35,214 nucleotides of DNA from Terriglobus sp. (GTDB lineage Bacteria; Acidobacteriota; Terriglobia; Terriglobales; Acidobacteriaceae): the NCBI GenBank assembly GCA_026225595.1, contig JAMFTB010000284.1:1-35214 (forward strand). Reading direction: 5' to 3'. A model generated the notes under the pieces. It worked only from the letters and a program-made list of their open reading frames with translations. It had not been told where the DNA came from and searched no databases. Of this stretch, positions 1 to 7,945 are shown one piece after another. The position numbers and the translations under genes were made by a program. How positions within the stretch are numbered: position 1 is the stretch's first letter; the number at the start of each line of letters is the position of its first letter.

Positions 1-132
1 GCAGAGGCAGCGGCTGATGCTGGCCGGCTCGTGCGGCTGCTTGAGACGCGCGGCGCTGCTCCGGATCACCCAGAGGTGCTGACGCTGCCGGAGACGGCTT
101 ATTTGAAGTGCCTGATTTTGCAAGTGGACTAA
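1..132 (+). CDS. C-terminal fragment of an unidentified protein
   Basis: An open frame runs from the first base to a TAA at 130-132 and encodes about 43 residues ending in [13 protein letters not shown]. The start lies outside the window. The composition (Ala, Leu and Glu rich, helical) suits the end of a globular protein, but I do not recognise the family. It is convergent with the TonB-family gene that ends at 164, and no hairpin terminator is visible in the 31-bp gap. Confidence 0.5.
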   Translation, partial: AEAAADAGRLVRLLETRGAAPDHPEVLTLPETAYLKCLILQVD

Positions 133-163
133 AAATCGCTAAGCAATATGCAGCGCACGGCCA

Positions 164-1309
164 TCAGCGCATGGCGTAGCTGGCATTAATTGTGGTATCC
201 ACCTCTGCCGGGGCGCCGTTGAGCAGGTATGGCGTGTACGTCCACTGACGCACCACATCCATTGCCGCGTCGGCCAGGTAATCATCGGGTGTGGAGATCA
301 GTTCCAGGTCGCGTATGTGACCGTCTTTGCCAATGATGGCGTGCAGAACCACCGTGCCCTGTATCCGCTTCTTCTTTGCCATCTCCGGGTAATAGAGCGG
401 CACCTTGTTTTTGATTTGACCGGCAATCATGGCGCCGGGCACATACTGTGCGCCGCCCGTATCTTCCGTTGGAAGAACGATGTCCTCCTCGGAAAGCTCG
501 TGGTTGGCTATGATCGCGTCCACATGCAGGTGCGCGCGCATTTTTCCATTTTCCATCATGGTGATGTCGCCGGGAATGTATACCGATCCGAAACGAAGAA
601 TCCTGTTGAAGGTGAAGATCAGGCCGTGGTGCCCCTCCACCATGCGAATAATTTACGGATCCTTGTCGAGACAGTACGCTCCGTTTGGCGCGGCGATTGT
701 GGCCTTTGTAATTTCATTGCGGCTGAAGAGCATCCCTGGATGAAAATCCAGGTTCGCCGCACTCGAAGAATCTACGTATGGCAGTGATGCGACCACGCAA
801 TTGAGCGACGCCACGGAATTTTTTACCGTCGACATCGTAATGGAATAGCCCTTCAAACGATCCTGCGAAGGAATCGGCCCAAAGAGATCATCGATGACGT
901 GGCCCATGGGGAGGGTCGTCTGGTAATCCGGATCGGAGGTGATGCGGGTCTTCCCATCGACTGTGGTGATCTTTGAATGCTTATCGCGGTAAAGGATGGA
1001 ACGCTGCCAGTATCCTTCGCGCAGGTACACCTCGGTCATGATGCCTTTGCCATCTGGCGCGCCCTTGTAGTCATAAGTTTCAAAGCTTGCCTGCAGGCGA
1101 AAGGGCGATGTGCCGGTGCCATGAAGATTCGAAAGCTCGCGTGCCTTGTCCAGAGCTGCTGCGGCTGCAGGATCGGAAGCGGACTGCGCAGCGGACTTGC
1201 CTACCTCCAGAGAGGTGACAGCGGCAGAGGCATTTTGCTGGGCATTGAGAGCGGCAGTGAAAGTAGAAACGAGAGCAAGGCAAACAAACAGGCAGCGAAG
1301 GCGCATCAT
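164..1309 (-). pseudogene. TonB-family exported protein interrupted by an in-frame TAA
   Basis: The track shows two ORFs (653-1372 and 164-643), but they are in the same frame and separated only by TAA-ATT-ATT-CGC. Read through, they form one protein of about 380 residues. It has a signal peptide (MMRLRCLFVCLALVSTFTAALNAQ), an N-terminal domain containing ASFETYDYKG, and a C-terminal TonB-like domain (VPLYYPEMAKKKRIQGTVVL, then PYLLNGAPAEVDTTI). From memory, related acidobacterial proteins run continuously through this point as one chain, so a single base change (for example CAA to TAA) is the simplest explanation. I start at the ATG pair at 1304-1309 because it opens the signal peptide. The longer ORF start at 1372 lies inside the iscX terminator. 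Alternatives are a sequencing error, natural readthrough, or reinitiation at the ATG 9 nt past the stop. TonB-like C-terminal domains normally contact outer-membrane receptors in the periplasm. No ExbB or ExbD gene is nearby. Confidence 0.8.
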
Positions 1310-1353
1310 TTTATCCAATTTGAAAGATGACGGGAAGCATACCATCTCGCCAT

Positions 1354-1386
1354 AAAAAACAGAGCCACGCAATGCGCATAGCTCTG
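1354..1386 (-). terminator. Intrinsic terminator after iscX
   Basis: On the minus strand CAGAGC and GCTCTG pair across a 15-nt loop and are followed directly by six T residues. The structure lies 28 bp past the iscX stop codon, in the right orientation to end the fdx-iscX transcript. Confidence 0.6.
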
Positions 1387-1414
1387 GTTGAGTTCCAATT
1401 TGGATTTGGCGAAG

Positions 1415-1630
1415 TTATTTGGCGTCGTTGAACTCTTCCAGCCACGCCATCTGGATAGCTTCAAGAATGCCTTCGTTGGACTTTGCCGGGTCGCCGGTAA
1501 AGCCAGGCAGCTCGGTCACCATCTTGTGCATGTCCGTAAAGCGGACCGTGAGCGGGTCCGTATCGGGGAACTTTTCCTGCATCTGAATGCCAATCTCTTC
1601 GGCATTCTCCCAACCATATTCAAACGGCAT
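1415..1630 (-). CDS. iscX: Fe-S cluster assembly protein IscX
   Basis: A 71-residue acidic protein matching IscX (YfhJ) in length and motifs: VRFTDMHKMV in the centre, then DPAKSNEGILEAIQMAWLEE at the C-terminus. IscX binds the cysteine desulfurase IscS and is thought to modulate iron supply or sulfur transfer during Fe-S cluster assembly in the cytoplasm. The track ORF is longer (173 aa), but the real start is the ATG at 1628-1630, which has AGAGGAAG upstream and opens the family's conserved region (GWENAEEIG). The extension only shadows fdx. iscX follows fdx on the same strand after a 136-bp gap, the order seen in proteobacterial isc operons. The gap holds three evenly spaced GCGATCGC octamers. 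Confidence 0.93.
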   Translation of the reverse strand: MPFEYGWENAEEIGIQMQEKFPDTDPLTVRFTDMHKMVTELPGFTGDPAKSNEGILEAIQMAWLEEFNDAK

Positions 1631-1700
1631 CTGGATTCTTCCTCTATGCGACGAGCTGTGTGCAAACTTGCGGAGATGAGGCGAATAAAAACAGTACGCG

Positions 1701-1748
1701 GCGATCGCAAAGTTTCCGCCGCGATCGCTGCGAGACCATTGCGATCGC
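1701..1748. repeat. Three GCGATCGC octamers at 20-bp spacing
   Basis: The perfect palindrome GCGATCGC starts at 1701, 1721 and 1741, so the three copies share one face of the helix (about two turns apart). The last two are followed by TGCG. They sit between the fdx stop and the iscX start. A regulatory role is inference; slippage or repeat expansion could also give this pattern. Confidence 0.7.
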
Positions 1749-1766
1749 TGCGTTCCGTTTTTCGAA

Positions 1767-2207
1767 CTAAGCCTTGGCAGGAACCACGGCAGCAGGCTTG
1801 CCCTCCTGCACGTAGTTGCGGTTCCATGCAGGAATCTCAACCAGGTACGTGCCGGGCCCGGTAATGACGGCCTGGCAGCCCAGCCGCGAGTTAGTCTGCG
1901 GTCCGGCGGCAAGGTCAATGCGGTCCAGCTCGTCATCCTCGGGATCGTTCAGGCCCGGCTCGCCCGCCTTCACGTACACGTGGCAGGTGGTGCAGGCGCA
2001 AACACCGCCGCAGGCGTGGTCCATAAAGACGCCATAGTTCTCTGCAACATCCAGCAGGCTCATGGGCTGGCCGTGGCCGTCGTAGGGCAGTGAGCCGTAG
2101 ACGAACTCCACCGTCTTGCCCTCCGGCTGAAAGGTCACGCGGACAATGTTTTCCGCGGGTGGCTTGGAAAGGTCGACTTCGGGTAGTTCAACAGTGTGTT
2201 CAGACAT
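1767..2207 (-). CDS. fdx: ISC-type [2Fe-2S] ferredoxin
   Basis: A 146-residue ferredoxin of the adrenodoxin/ISC type. The cluster ligands fit C66-X5-C72-X2-C75-X35-C111, the exact spacing of Fdx from isc operons, with one extra cysteine at position 70. The motif HACGGVCACTTCHVYV surrounds the cluster, and acidic residues (DPEDDELDRI) form the usual partner-binding helix. Its expected role is to supply electrons for cluster assembly on IscU in the cytoplasm. It begins with about 20 extra N-terminal residues and ends with a short extension rich in Ala and Lys. It is followed by iscX on the same strand, and the next minus-strand gene upstream is hscA, three kilobases away. Confidence 0.93.
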   Translation of the reverse strand: MSEHTVELPEVDLSKPPAENIVRVTFQPEGKTVEFVYGSLPYDGHGQPMSLLDVAENYGVFMDHACGGVCACTTCHVYVKAGEPGLNDPEDDELDRIDLAAGPQTNSRLGCQAVITGPGTYLVEIPAWNRNYVQEGKPAAVVPAKA

Positions 2208-2375
2208 GGGTACGCTCTCCCGTCCATTCTATCGAACAGCATCGCGGACAAACGCCAGTACCGCACTAACGGCGGTGCAACTGCCCGAATGTGGTAGCAG
2301 TTTCTGTATCCGGCGATGGCTGCGATGTGTCATGCTGAACCCAGGTTTCAGCGTGCCTCCACTGAGGTTTTTCCA

Positions 2376-2768
2376 ATGCATAGCGTAATTATTGCCGCGT
2401 GTTTCCTGCTGATTGTCCTGGTTCCGTGTCTTGTTGCAATGCAAAGCGCCTCCAAGGAGGGCCGTAGCGGCAACACGGATGAACACGTGATCGCACCGCC
2501 TGTAACTCCCGCTGTTGAACGCCGAAAGGGAGACCGCAGGAAGGGGCCATCGCGTATTCGCATGGCTGCGGATGCCGCACTTGGCAAGGATGCACCGGTT
2601 GCGAACGCTGCGGGCCAACGGCCCTCACGTGTACGGCAGGTTGCGGCTGCACTGGTCCGCCGTCCGCCTGCACACAGTCCCATGGCTGCAGGCGATCCGG
2701 GTGAGCGAAAGCAGAGCATCCGCGAACTGCGCGCAAAGCACGCCGCCGCTAAGTCCGCCCGCAGCTAA
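2376..2768 (+). CDS. Small single-pass membrane protein, basic tail, unknown function
   Basis: I do not recognise this gene. The best start is the ATG at 2376, with GAGG about 9 nt upstream, giving 130 residues. Residues 1-22 are one hydrophobic segment (VIIAACFLLIVLVPCLVA). The rest is hydrophilic, low in complexity, and rich in Arg, Lys, Ala and Pro (ERRKGDRRKGPSR, ELRAKHAAAKSARS), so it is probably disordered. It is divergent from fdx and 159 bp ahead of the porin. Antisense ORFs of similar length exist, so it is a probable gene but not a certain one. Confidence 0.55.
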   Translation: MHSVIIAACFLLIVLVPCLVAMQSASKEGRSGNTDEHVIAPPVTPAVERRKGDRRKGPSRIRMAADAALGKDAPVANAAGQRPSRVRQVAAALVRRPPAHSPMAAGDPGERKQSIRELRAKHAAAKSARS

Positions 2769-2927
2769 AATCGCACTTTGGATCAAACTCCGTGTCGCGG
2801 ACGAAGCCTTTTTTTTTCAAGCCTCCAAGAAAACAGGCCACTTCCTTTTCGTTGCTCCGCCGATGTAGGCTGGTTCTCGTTACAAAAAAGCCAGCAGTTT
2901 GCCCACTGCAATAAAGTTGGATAAGGC

Positions 2928-4448
2928 ATGAAGTCTGGCAGGTTCCGGACGTTGCTCGCCGGGACTTTTGTCCTTGCTGGCACCGTTGTGTTTCCAGTTG
3001 TTGCTATGCGCGCGCAAACGCAGGTTGAGCAATTGCAATCTCCAAATTATCCATCACAGCCACTGCAGGATAACGGGGGCAGAAACGTTGCACCAGGCAA
3101 AGATTCAGTTTCTGAAAGTGCTGCGGCAGTCCCCGTAAGCGGCAGCTTCCTGCAACGACTGGGCCGCTATTACTGGGCAGACTGGCACGGCAAACTGCCC
3201 AGTGCCCCTGCGCCAGAACGGCGTGCGGTTGATTCGCCGTTGGACAGTCCTCCCTATCCTTCTGGTGACTGGAGCTACGGCGGATCCCCAACGATTGGCG
3301 CGCCGGATACGACGGCCTATCCGTTGATGACGGCAATGAAGCTGGACAATCACCGGACGAAAATCTACGGCTGGGCGAAGGGAACTTATAACTTCAGCAC
3401 CAGCAATCAGAGCAATTACCCGTTAATCTTCGCGTCCACACCCAACATGGCGCGGCTGCAACAGGTTGTGCTGTTTGTGGAACGGCTTCCGAACACGGTG
3501 CAGAACAAGCACTTTGACTGGGGTTATCACGTAACCGCCTTGTATTTCGGCGTAGATTCGTCATTCGCAGCGGCGAAGGGGTATGTCCTGCATGCGCCCA
3601 CCTCCTCCGCGCCGCGCTATGAATACCAGCCGCTGACGGAATACCTTGACATGTATTACCCGGTGAAGGATGGCTTGAATTTCCGCATTGGCCGGTTCAT
3701 AACACTGCCGGGACTCGACTCACCGCTTGCCCCCTCGAACTACACCATGACGCGTTCGCTTGCGTATGCCGCCTCTCCGGTAACGGAGACCGGTGTGATC
3801 GGCACGTTGAAGGTGAACCGGCAATGGATTGTTCAGCTCGGCGTATCTGCAGGGCACGATGTAGCTCCGTGGAGCAGCGATCGCAAAGCTTCATTGCATG
3901 CCTGCCTCGATTACTCGACTGCAACAAATCGCAACAATTTCTATGTCTGTGCGAATGGCATCAACGATGGGAAATACGCATACGACAACGTGCAGCACTA
4001 TGACCTGACGTGGTTCCACAAGTTCAATGCGAAGTGGCACACAGCAACCGAGGCATGGGTGATGTACCAACGTGATGTGCCGAATGTTGCCGGCAATGTT
4101 GAGAATCCGATTGCGGTCGAGCCGGGTACCTCTGGAGCCGTATGCGCCCAAGGAGAACTACGCTGCACCGCGCCGGCGTATGCGGTGGTGAACTACTTGA
4201 ACCGTGAGATCAACCCATTGCTCAACATAGGCTTTCGTTCCGACCTGCTTAACGATAAGAAGGGGCAGCGAACCGGCGTTGCGACAAAGTACACAGAGAA
4301 CACCTTGTACCTGGACAAGTTCTGGGGAAACACAGTCGAGTTACAAACCGATTTGCGCTTTGACCACTCGTGGGACAAGCGCGGCTACGACAACGACAAG
4401 GCGCGAAACCAGCTGATATTGGGGCTCAGCATGATCTACCGGTATTGA
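2928..4448 (+). CDS. Outer-membrane beta-barrel porin, BBP2/OmpL-like
   Basis: A 506-residue exported protein. Residues 1-29 are a signal peptide (LLAGTFVLAGTVVFPVVAMRAQ). After a Pro/Ser-rich stretch comes a barrel built of alternating aromatic and polar strands (YGWAKGTYNFST, HFDWGYHVTALYFGVD, LNFRIGRFITLPG, YDLTWFHKFNAKWHTATEAW). The chain ends in the aromatic YRY, typical of outer-membrane proteins. These features fit the OmpL-like BBP2 porin family, and the length is normal for it. The substrate cannot be told from sequence. An AAGG lies just before the start codon. The dipeptidase gene follows 112 bp downstream on the same strand, so the two may be co-expressed at the cell envelope. Confidence 0.82.
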   Translation: MKSGRFRTLLAGTFVLAGTVVFPVVAMRAQTQVEQLQSPNYPSQPLQDNGGRNVAPGKDSVSESAAAVPVSGSFLQRLGRYYWADWHGKLPSAPAPERRAVDSPLDSPPYPSGDWSYGGSPTIGAPDTTAYPLMTAMKLDNHRTKIYGWAKGTYNFSTSNQSNYPLIFASTPNMARLQQVVLFVERLPNTVQNKHFDWGYHVTALYFGVDSSFAAAKGYVLHAPTSSAPRYEYQPLTEYLDMYYPVKDGLNFRIGRFITLPGLDSPLAPSNYTMTRSLAYAASPVTETGVIGTLKVNRQWIVQLGVSAGHDVAPWSSDRKASLHACLDYSTATNRNNFYVCANGINDGKYAYDNVQHYDLTWFHKFNAKWHTATEAWVMYQRDVPNVAGNVENPIAVEPGTSGAVCAQGELRCTAPAYAVVNYLNREINPLLNIGFRSDLLNDKKGQRTGVATKYTENTLYLDKFWGNTVELQTDLRFDHSWDKRGYDNDKARNQLILGLSMIYRY

Positions 4449-4560
4449 TTCGCGCGGCGGTTATCTGCGCTCATGCCAATGGCTGCGGATCGTCCGAGGG
4501 GAAAACGCGGGGTGATGTGCCGGTTGCTGCTGGTGCCGGGCGCATGTCAGTATCGAATGC

Positions 4561-5283
4561 ATGAAGCGGAGCGCAGGCGGTTGTTTTGTATGGCTGCTGG
4601 CAGCGGGAGCGGCGTGGTCGCAAGCGGTGAATTCTCGCATTGTGCCGCTGCATCCCGTGGACGAGTTGCGGCTTACGGCGCTGGCCGCGAAACCACCGCA
4701 CGAGGCAGGAACGTTTCGGACACCTGACCTGGTTGAGCTTGTGACGCTGGACCCCACGATCAAGCTGGATATCCGTTACGCAACGTCAAATAATTTCCTG
4801 GGGACGCCGGTGTACACGCAGGCGCGTGCGTTTTTGCAGCGGCCCGCGGCAGAGGCTGTGGTGCGAGCCAGCGTGAACCTGCGCATCATGGGGTACGGGC
4901 TCATTATTCACGATGGCTACCGCCCCTGGTATGTGACACGCATGTTCTGGGATGCAACGCCGAACAAGCAGAAAATTTTTGTGGCCGATCCGAAGGAAGG
5001 GTCAAAACACAACCGCGGCTGCGCTGTGGATCTCTCTCTGTATGACCTGAAGACAGGCGCGGAAGTGGACATGCCGAGCGGCTATGACGACTTTACAGAG
5101 AAGGCCTACGCGAACTACGTCGGCGGCACGACCGAAGAACGCGCACGGCGCGCGCTACTGCGGAAGGTGATGGTCGAGCAGGGCTTCCAGGTGAACCCCA
5201 CCGAGTGGTGGCACTTCGATTACAAGGACTGGAAGCAGTACCTGATTGGCAATGTGCGGTTTGAGGATTTAGGCGCGCAGTAG
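4561..5283 (+). CDS. Exported D-alanyl-D-alanine dipeptidase, VanX/DdpX-like (M15D)
   Basis: A 240-residue zinc dipeptidase of the VanX/DdpX family. The expected zinc ligands are H150 and D157 in SKHNRGCAVD and H218 in EWWHFDY. E215 is the catalytic base and R121 in HDGYRPW fits the transition-state arginine. Members hydrolyse D-Ala-D-Ala. Residues 1-21 (KRSAGGCFVWLLAAGAAWSQ) look like a signal peptide, so the enzyme probably works in the periplasm, which suggests recycling or scavenging of peptidoglycan dipeptide rather than vancomycin resistance. No vanH, vanA, vanS or vanR genes are present. No strong ribosome-binding site precedes the ATG. Its stop lies only 8 bp from that of the convergent hscA, with no hairpin between them. 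Confidence 0.88.
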   Translation: MKRSAGGCFVWLLAAGAAWSQAVNSRIVPLHPVDELRLTALAAKPPHEAGTFRTPDLVELVTLDPTIKLDIRYATSNNFLGTPVYTQARAFLQRPAAEAVVRASVNLRIMGYGLIIHDGYRPWYVTRMFWDATPNKQKIFVADPKEGSKHNRGCAVDLSLYDLKTGAEVDMPSGYDDFTEKAYANYVGGTTEERARRALLRKVMVEQGFQVNPTEWWHFDYKDWKQYLIGNVRFEDLGAQ

Positions 5284-5291
5284 CACGCGTC

Positions 5292-7217
5292 TTACTTCGA
5301 GTCATCAATCTGCGCGGGCGCAAACGCGTGCGGGGCCGTGGGGCCTTCGCCCAGCTTTTCGCCTGCGCCGGTCATGGTCTGGCCGGTCAGCGCGGAGGAG
5401 ACAGCGGTATCCATCATCAGCTCTGCAAAGCGATGCGTCGCCTTGTCCAGCGTGTCAATCGCAGAGCGGATCGCCTTGTAGTCCTCGCCCTTCACGCTTG
5501 CATCCAGCGCGGCCATCGCTGTCTTGATGGTGGCAACTTCGTCGCTGGAAAGCTGCTGCCACGCGGCGTGGCTTTCGCCCTTCACTACTGCTTCACGGAT
5601 GGTCTGCGCTTCGTTCTTTGCTTCGATGAGTTGGCGCTGGTTCAGGTCATCTTCAGCGTGGTCGAACGAGGCGAGGATCATCTCCTCCACCTGGTCGTCG
5701 GTCAGGCCGTAGCTCGGCTTTACCTCAACCTCGGCGGCTTGGCCGCTGCGCTGCTCGCGCGCGCTTACCTGCAGAATGCCGTTGGCGTCGATGAGGAACT
5801 TCACCTCAATGCGCGGCAATCCCGCCGTCATGGGCGGAATGTTCTTGAGGTCGAACCTTGCGAGTGAGCGGCAATCCTTCGCCAGTTCGCGTTCGCCCTG
5901 CACCACATGGATGGCCACGTTCGTCTGACCGTCAACGCCGGTGGTGAAGTGTTCCGTTGCGCTGGCGGGGATGGTGCTGTTGCGTTGAATGATCTTTGCG
6001 ACCACGCCGCCAAGTGCCTCAATACCCAGCGACAGCGGAGTCACATCCAGCAGCAGCAGTTCGTTCGTCGCGGCTGATCCACCCGCAAGAATGTCTGCCT
6101 GCACGGCAGCGCCCAGCGCCACAACTTCATCGGGATTCAGATCGGTGTGCGCTGTTTTGCCGCGTGCTGTCAGGCCAAAAACGTCATTAACCAGCGCGCG
6201 CACCGCGGGGATGCGCGTGGATCCGCCGACGAGCACGACCTCGTCAATGGAGGCGGGATCGATGCCCGCATCCTTGATGGCCTGCTTTGACGGTCCAGCG
6301 GTGCGCGCAATTACCGGCGCAATCAGCGCCTCAAACTGCTCACGCGTAATCTCACGCTGGTAGCGTTTGCCTTGTGGCAGAGCGAGATCAAGCTTCGCGG
6401 AGTCCGCGGATGACAGCGCGATCTTTACCTCGATCACAGCCTTGCGCACGGCCTGAACAATCTCTGCTGTTGCAGGCAGGCCAAGGTCATTTGCAATCTC
6501 GTCCAGCGCAATGTGCATCAGCAGGTTGTCGATGTCGTCGCCGCCAAGGTGCGTGTCGCCGTTGGTTGCAATGACCTCAAAGATGCCGTCATGCAGCTTG
6601 AGGATGGACACATCAAAGGTGCCGCCACCAAAGTCATACACGGCAACGGTGCCTTCCTTCTTGCGGTCCAAACCGTATGCAAGCGCTGCAGCCGTTGGCT
6701 CATTCACAAGGCGCAGAACGTCCAGACCCGCAATGCGTCCCGCATCCTTGGTGGCCTGGCGCTGCGCGTCGTTAAAGTATGCGGGCACGGTAATGACGGC
6801 GCGCGTAACCGGCGCACCAAAGTAGCGCTCGGCATTCTTTTTCAACTGGCCCAGCACCAGTGCGGAAATCTCCGGTGGTGTCAGCGTGCGGTCACCCACG
6901 ACAAGATGCAGCACGTCATCTGCCTTCTGGTCGTCGGCAATGCGGAAGGGGAAGAGCGCAAGCTCATCGCGCACGTCGTCCATGCCGCGGCCCATCAGCC
7001 GCTTGGCGCTGTACACGGCGTTGCCGGGCGCTGTGAGCAGCGTGCCGCGCGCGCCGTTGCCCACGGTGACGTTGCCCCCTTCAATAGCGACAACAGAGGG
7101 CACCAGCGACGAGCCGTCCTCGCCGGGGATGACCACCGGCGTGCCACCCTGCAAAAACGCCACCAGTGAGTTGGTGGTTCCAAGATCAATGCCGACAACG
7201 CGGTTAATTTCTGCCAT
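5292..7217 (-). CDS. hscA: Fe-S assembly Hsp70 chaperone HscA
   Basis: A 641-residue Hsp70. The nucleotide-binding domain has the phosphate loops GIDLGTTNS (9-17) and [14 protein letters not shown] (about 195-208) and the [11 protein letters not shown] motif. The substrate-binding domain and helical lid follow from about residue 385. HscA rather than DnaK is indicated by [20 protein letters not shown] and by [15 protein letters not shown], both typical of HscA. The C-terminus lacks DnaK's EEVKKD-type tail. HscA, stimulated by HscB, acts on the LPPVK motif of IscU to promote Fe-S cluster transfer. fdx and iscX lie downstream on the same strand but 3 kb away, with plus-strand genes between. No hscB, iscU or iscS is in the window. 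Confidence 0.9.
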   Translation of the reverse strand: MAEINRVVGIDLGTTNSLVAFLQGGTPVVIPGEDGSSLVPSVVAIEGGNVTVGNGARGTLLTAPGNAVYSAKRLMGRGMDDVRDELALFPFRIADDQKADDVLHLVVGDRTLTPPEISALVLGQLKKNAERYFGAPVTRAVITVPAYFNDAQRQATKDAGRIAGLDVLRLVNEPTAAALAYGLDRKKEGTVAVYDFGGGTFDVSILKLHDGIFEVIATNGDTHLGGDDIDNLLMHIALDEIANDLGLPATAEIVQAVRKAVIEVKIALSSADSAKLDLALPQGKRYQREITREQFEALIAPVIARTAGPSKQAIKDAGIDPASIDEVVLVGGSTRIPAVRALVNDVFGLTARGKTAHTDLNPDEVVALGAAVQADILAGGSAATNELLLLDVTPLSLGIEALGGVVAKIIQRNSTIPASATEHFTTGVDGQTNVAIHVVQGERELAKDCRSLARFDLKNIPPMTAGLPRIEVKFLIDANGILQVSAREQRSGQAAEVEVKPSYGLTDDQVEEMILASFDHAEDDLNQRQLIEAKNEAQTIREAVVKGESHAAWQQLSSDEVATIKTAMAALDASVKGEDYKAIRSAIDTLDKATHRFAELMMDTAVSSALTGQTMTGAGEKLGEGPTAPHAFAPAQIDDSK

Positions 7218-7312
7218 ATCAATACACTTTCGGATGCTGCTGGATGTCCTAAAGACGCAACTGTAATGCGCCTTGGGGGCGACTCTTCATTGTCTCATCG
7301 CACGGGAGTACT

Positions 7313-7747
7313 ATGTCCGCCATGAGCATCCCCGGCCAGACCGTCACCGTGATCCCATCCGTGCTGTACCGCGACGCAAACGCAGGTATTGAGTGGCTGA
7401 AAACCGCGCTTGGCTTCACCGAACACGTTGTCTATCGCAACGCCAGCGGCGCTATGGAACATGCGGAGCTGCTGTTTGGCAACGGCATGATCATGGTGGG
7501 CACCGCCGGTCTGAATAAGGAAGCGGCAGCGTGGCACGCTCTGCCGGGGGAGATTGGCAACCGCGTTACCGGCCTTGCTTACCTCATCGTGAAGGACTGC
7601 ACGCCCGTGTGGCAGCAGGCCCGGGCCGCAGGTGCAGAGGTGCTGCTGCCGCTGCGCACCATGAGCTACGGCGGCCAGGCATTCACCGTCCGCGACCCGG
7701 AGGGCCATGTGTGGTCGCTTGGTGAATATGACCCGTGGGCTGTGTGA
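7313..7747 (+). CDS. VOC-superfamily protein (glyoxalase/bleomycin-resistance fold)
   Basis: A 144-residue protein with the paired beta-alpha-beta-beta-beta modules of the vicinal oxygen chelate fold: IPSVLYRDANAGIEWLKTALGF at the start and AFTVRDPEGHVWSLGEYDPW at the end. This subgroup is usually annotated as glyoxalase/PhnB-like, and the substrate cannot be assigned. The ATG at 7313 has GGGAG 4-5 nt upstream. A second ATG at 7322 is possible. It is divergent from hscA across 95 bp and convergent with the large membrane protein, with a terminator-bearing repeat filling the gap downstream. Confidence 0.85.
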   Translation: MSAMSIPGQTVTVIPSVLYRDANAGIEWLKTALGFTEHVVYRNASGAMEHAELLFGNGMIMVGTAGLNKEAAAWHALPGEIGNRVTGLAYLIVKDCTPVWQQARAAGAEVLLPLRTMSYGGQAFTVRDPEGHVWSLGEYDPWAV

Positions 7748-7759
7748 ATTCGAAACATG

Positions 7760-7941
7760 TGTCCTGCCGGACGGGCCCGCTACGCGCGGTGCGGGCGTTT
7801 GCACGCCTTTTTGCTCCTTCGGGTGGCCCTTCCGTTGGTCGGGATGAATGTTCTAGCCGACCATCGGGAGGCCCACGGCGAAGCCAGTAAAAAGGTGCGT
7901 GAGCACCCGCCCCGCGCGTAGCGGGCCCGTCCGGGAGGACA
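7760..7941. repeat. Palindromic repeat PR1, copy 1, with terminators in both arms
   Basis: A 182-bp imperfect palindrome. The ends read TGTCCTGCCGGACGGGCCCG and its inverse. On the plus strand the left arm holds GGCGT-TTGC-ACGCC-TTTTT. On the minus strand the right arm holds GGTGC-TCAC-GCACC-TTTTT. Both are compact intrinsic-terminator shapes pointing inward. A central inverted repeat (CCGTTGGTCGG with CCGACCATCGG) closes the middle. It exactly fills the gap between two convergent genes, so it can end both transcripts. Copies 2 and 3 lie at 17668 and 19243. Confidence 0.85.
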
Positions 7942-7945
7942 AGGA

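Noticed and set aside
164-643. Independent short TonB gene starting at 643
   Set aside because: It is in the same frame as the upstream ORF, with only one stop codon between, and it lacks a signal peptide and a ribosome-binding site. It is better read as the second half of one broken gene.
2795-2830. T9 run after the small membrane protein as a terminator
   Set aside because: A run of nine T is present, but I could not find a convincing stem directly before it.
4561-5283. Vancomycin resistance determinant
   Set aside because: The protein is VanX-like but carries a signal peptide and stands alone without vanH, vanA or regulators. VanX relatives also serve dipeptide turnover.
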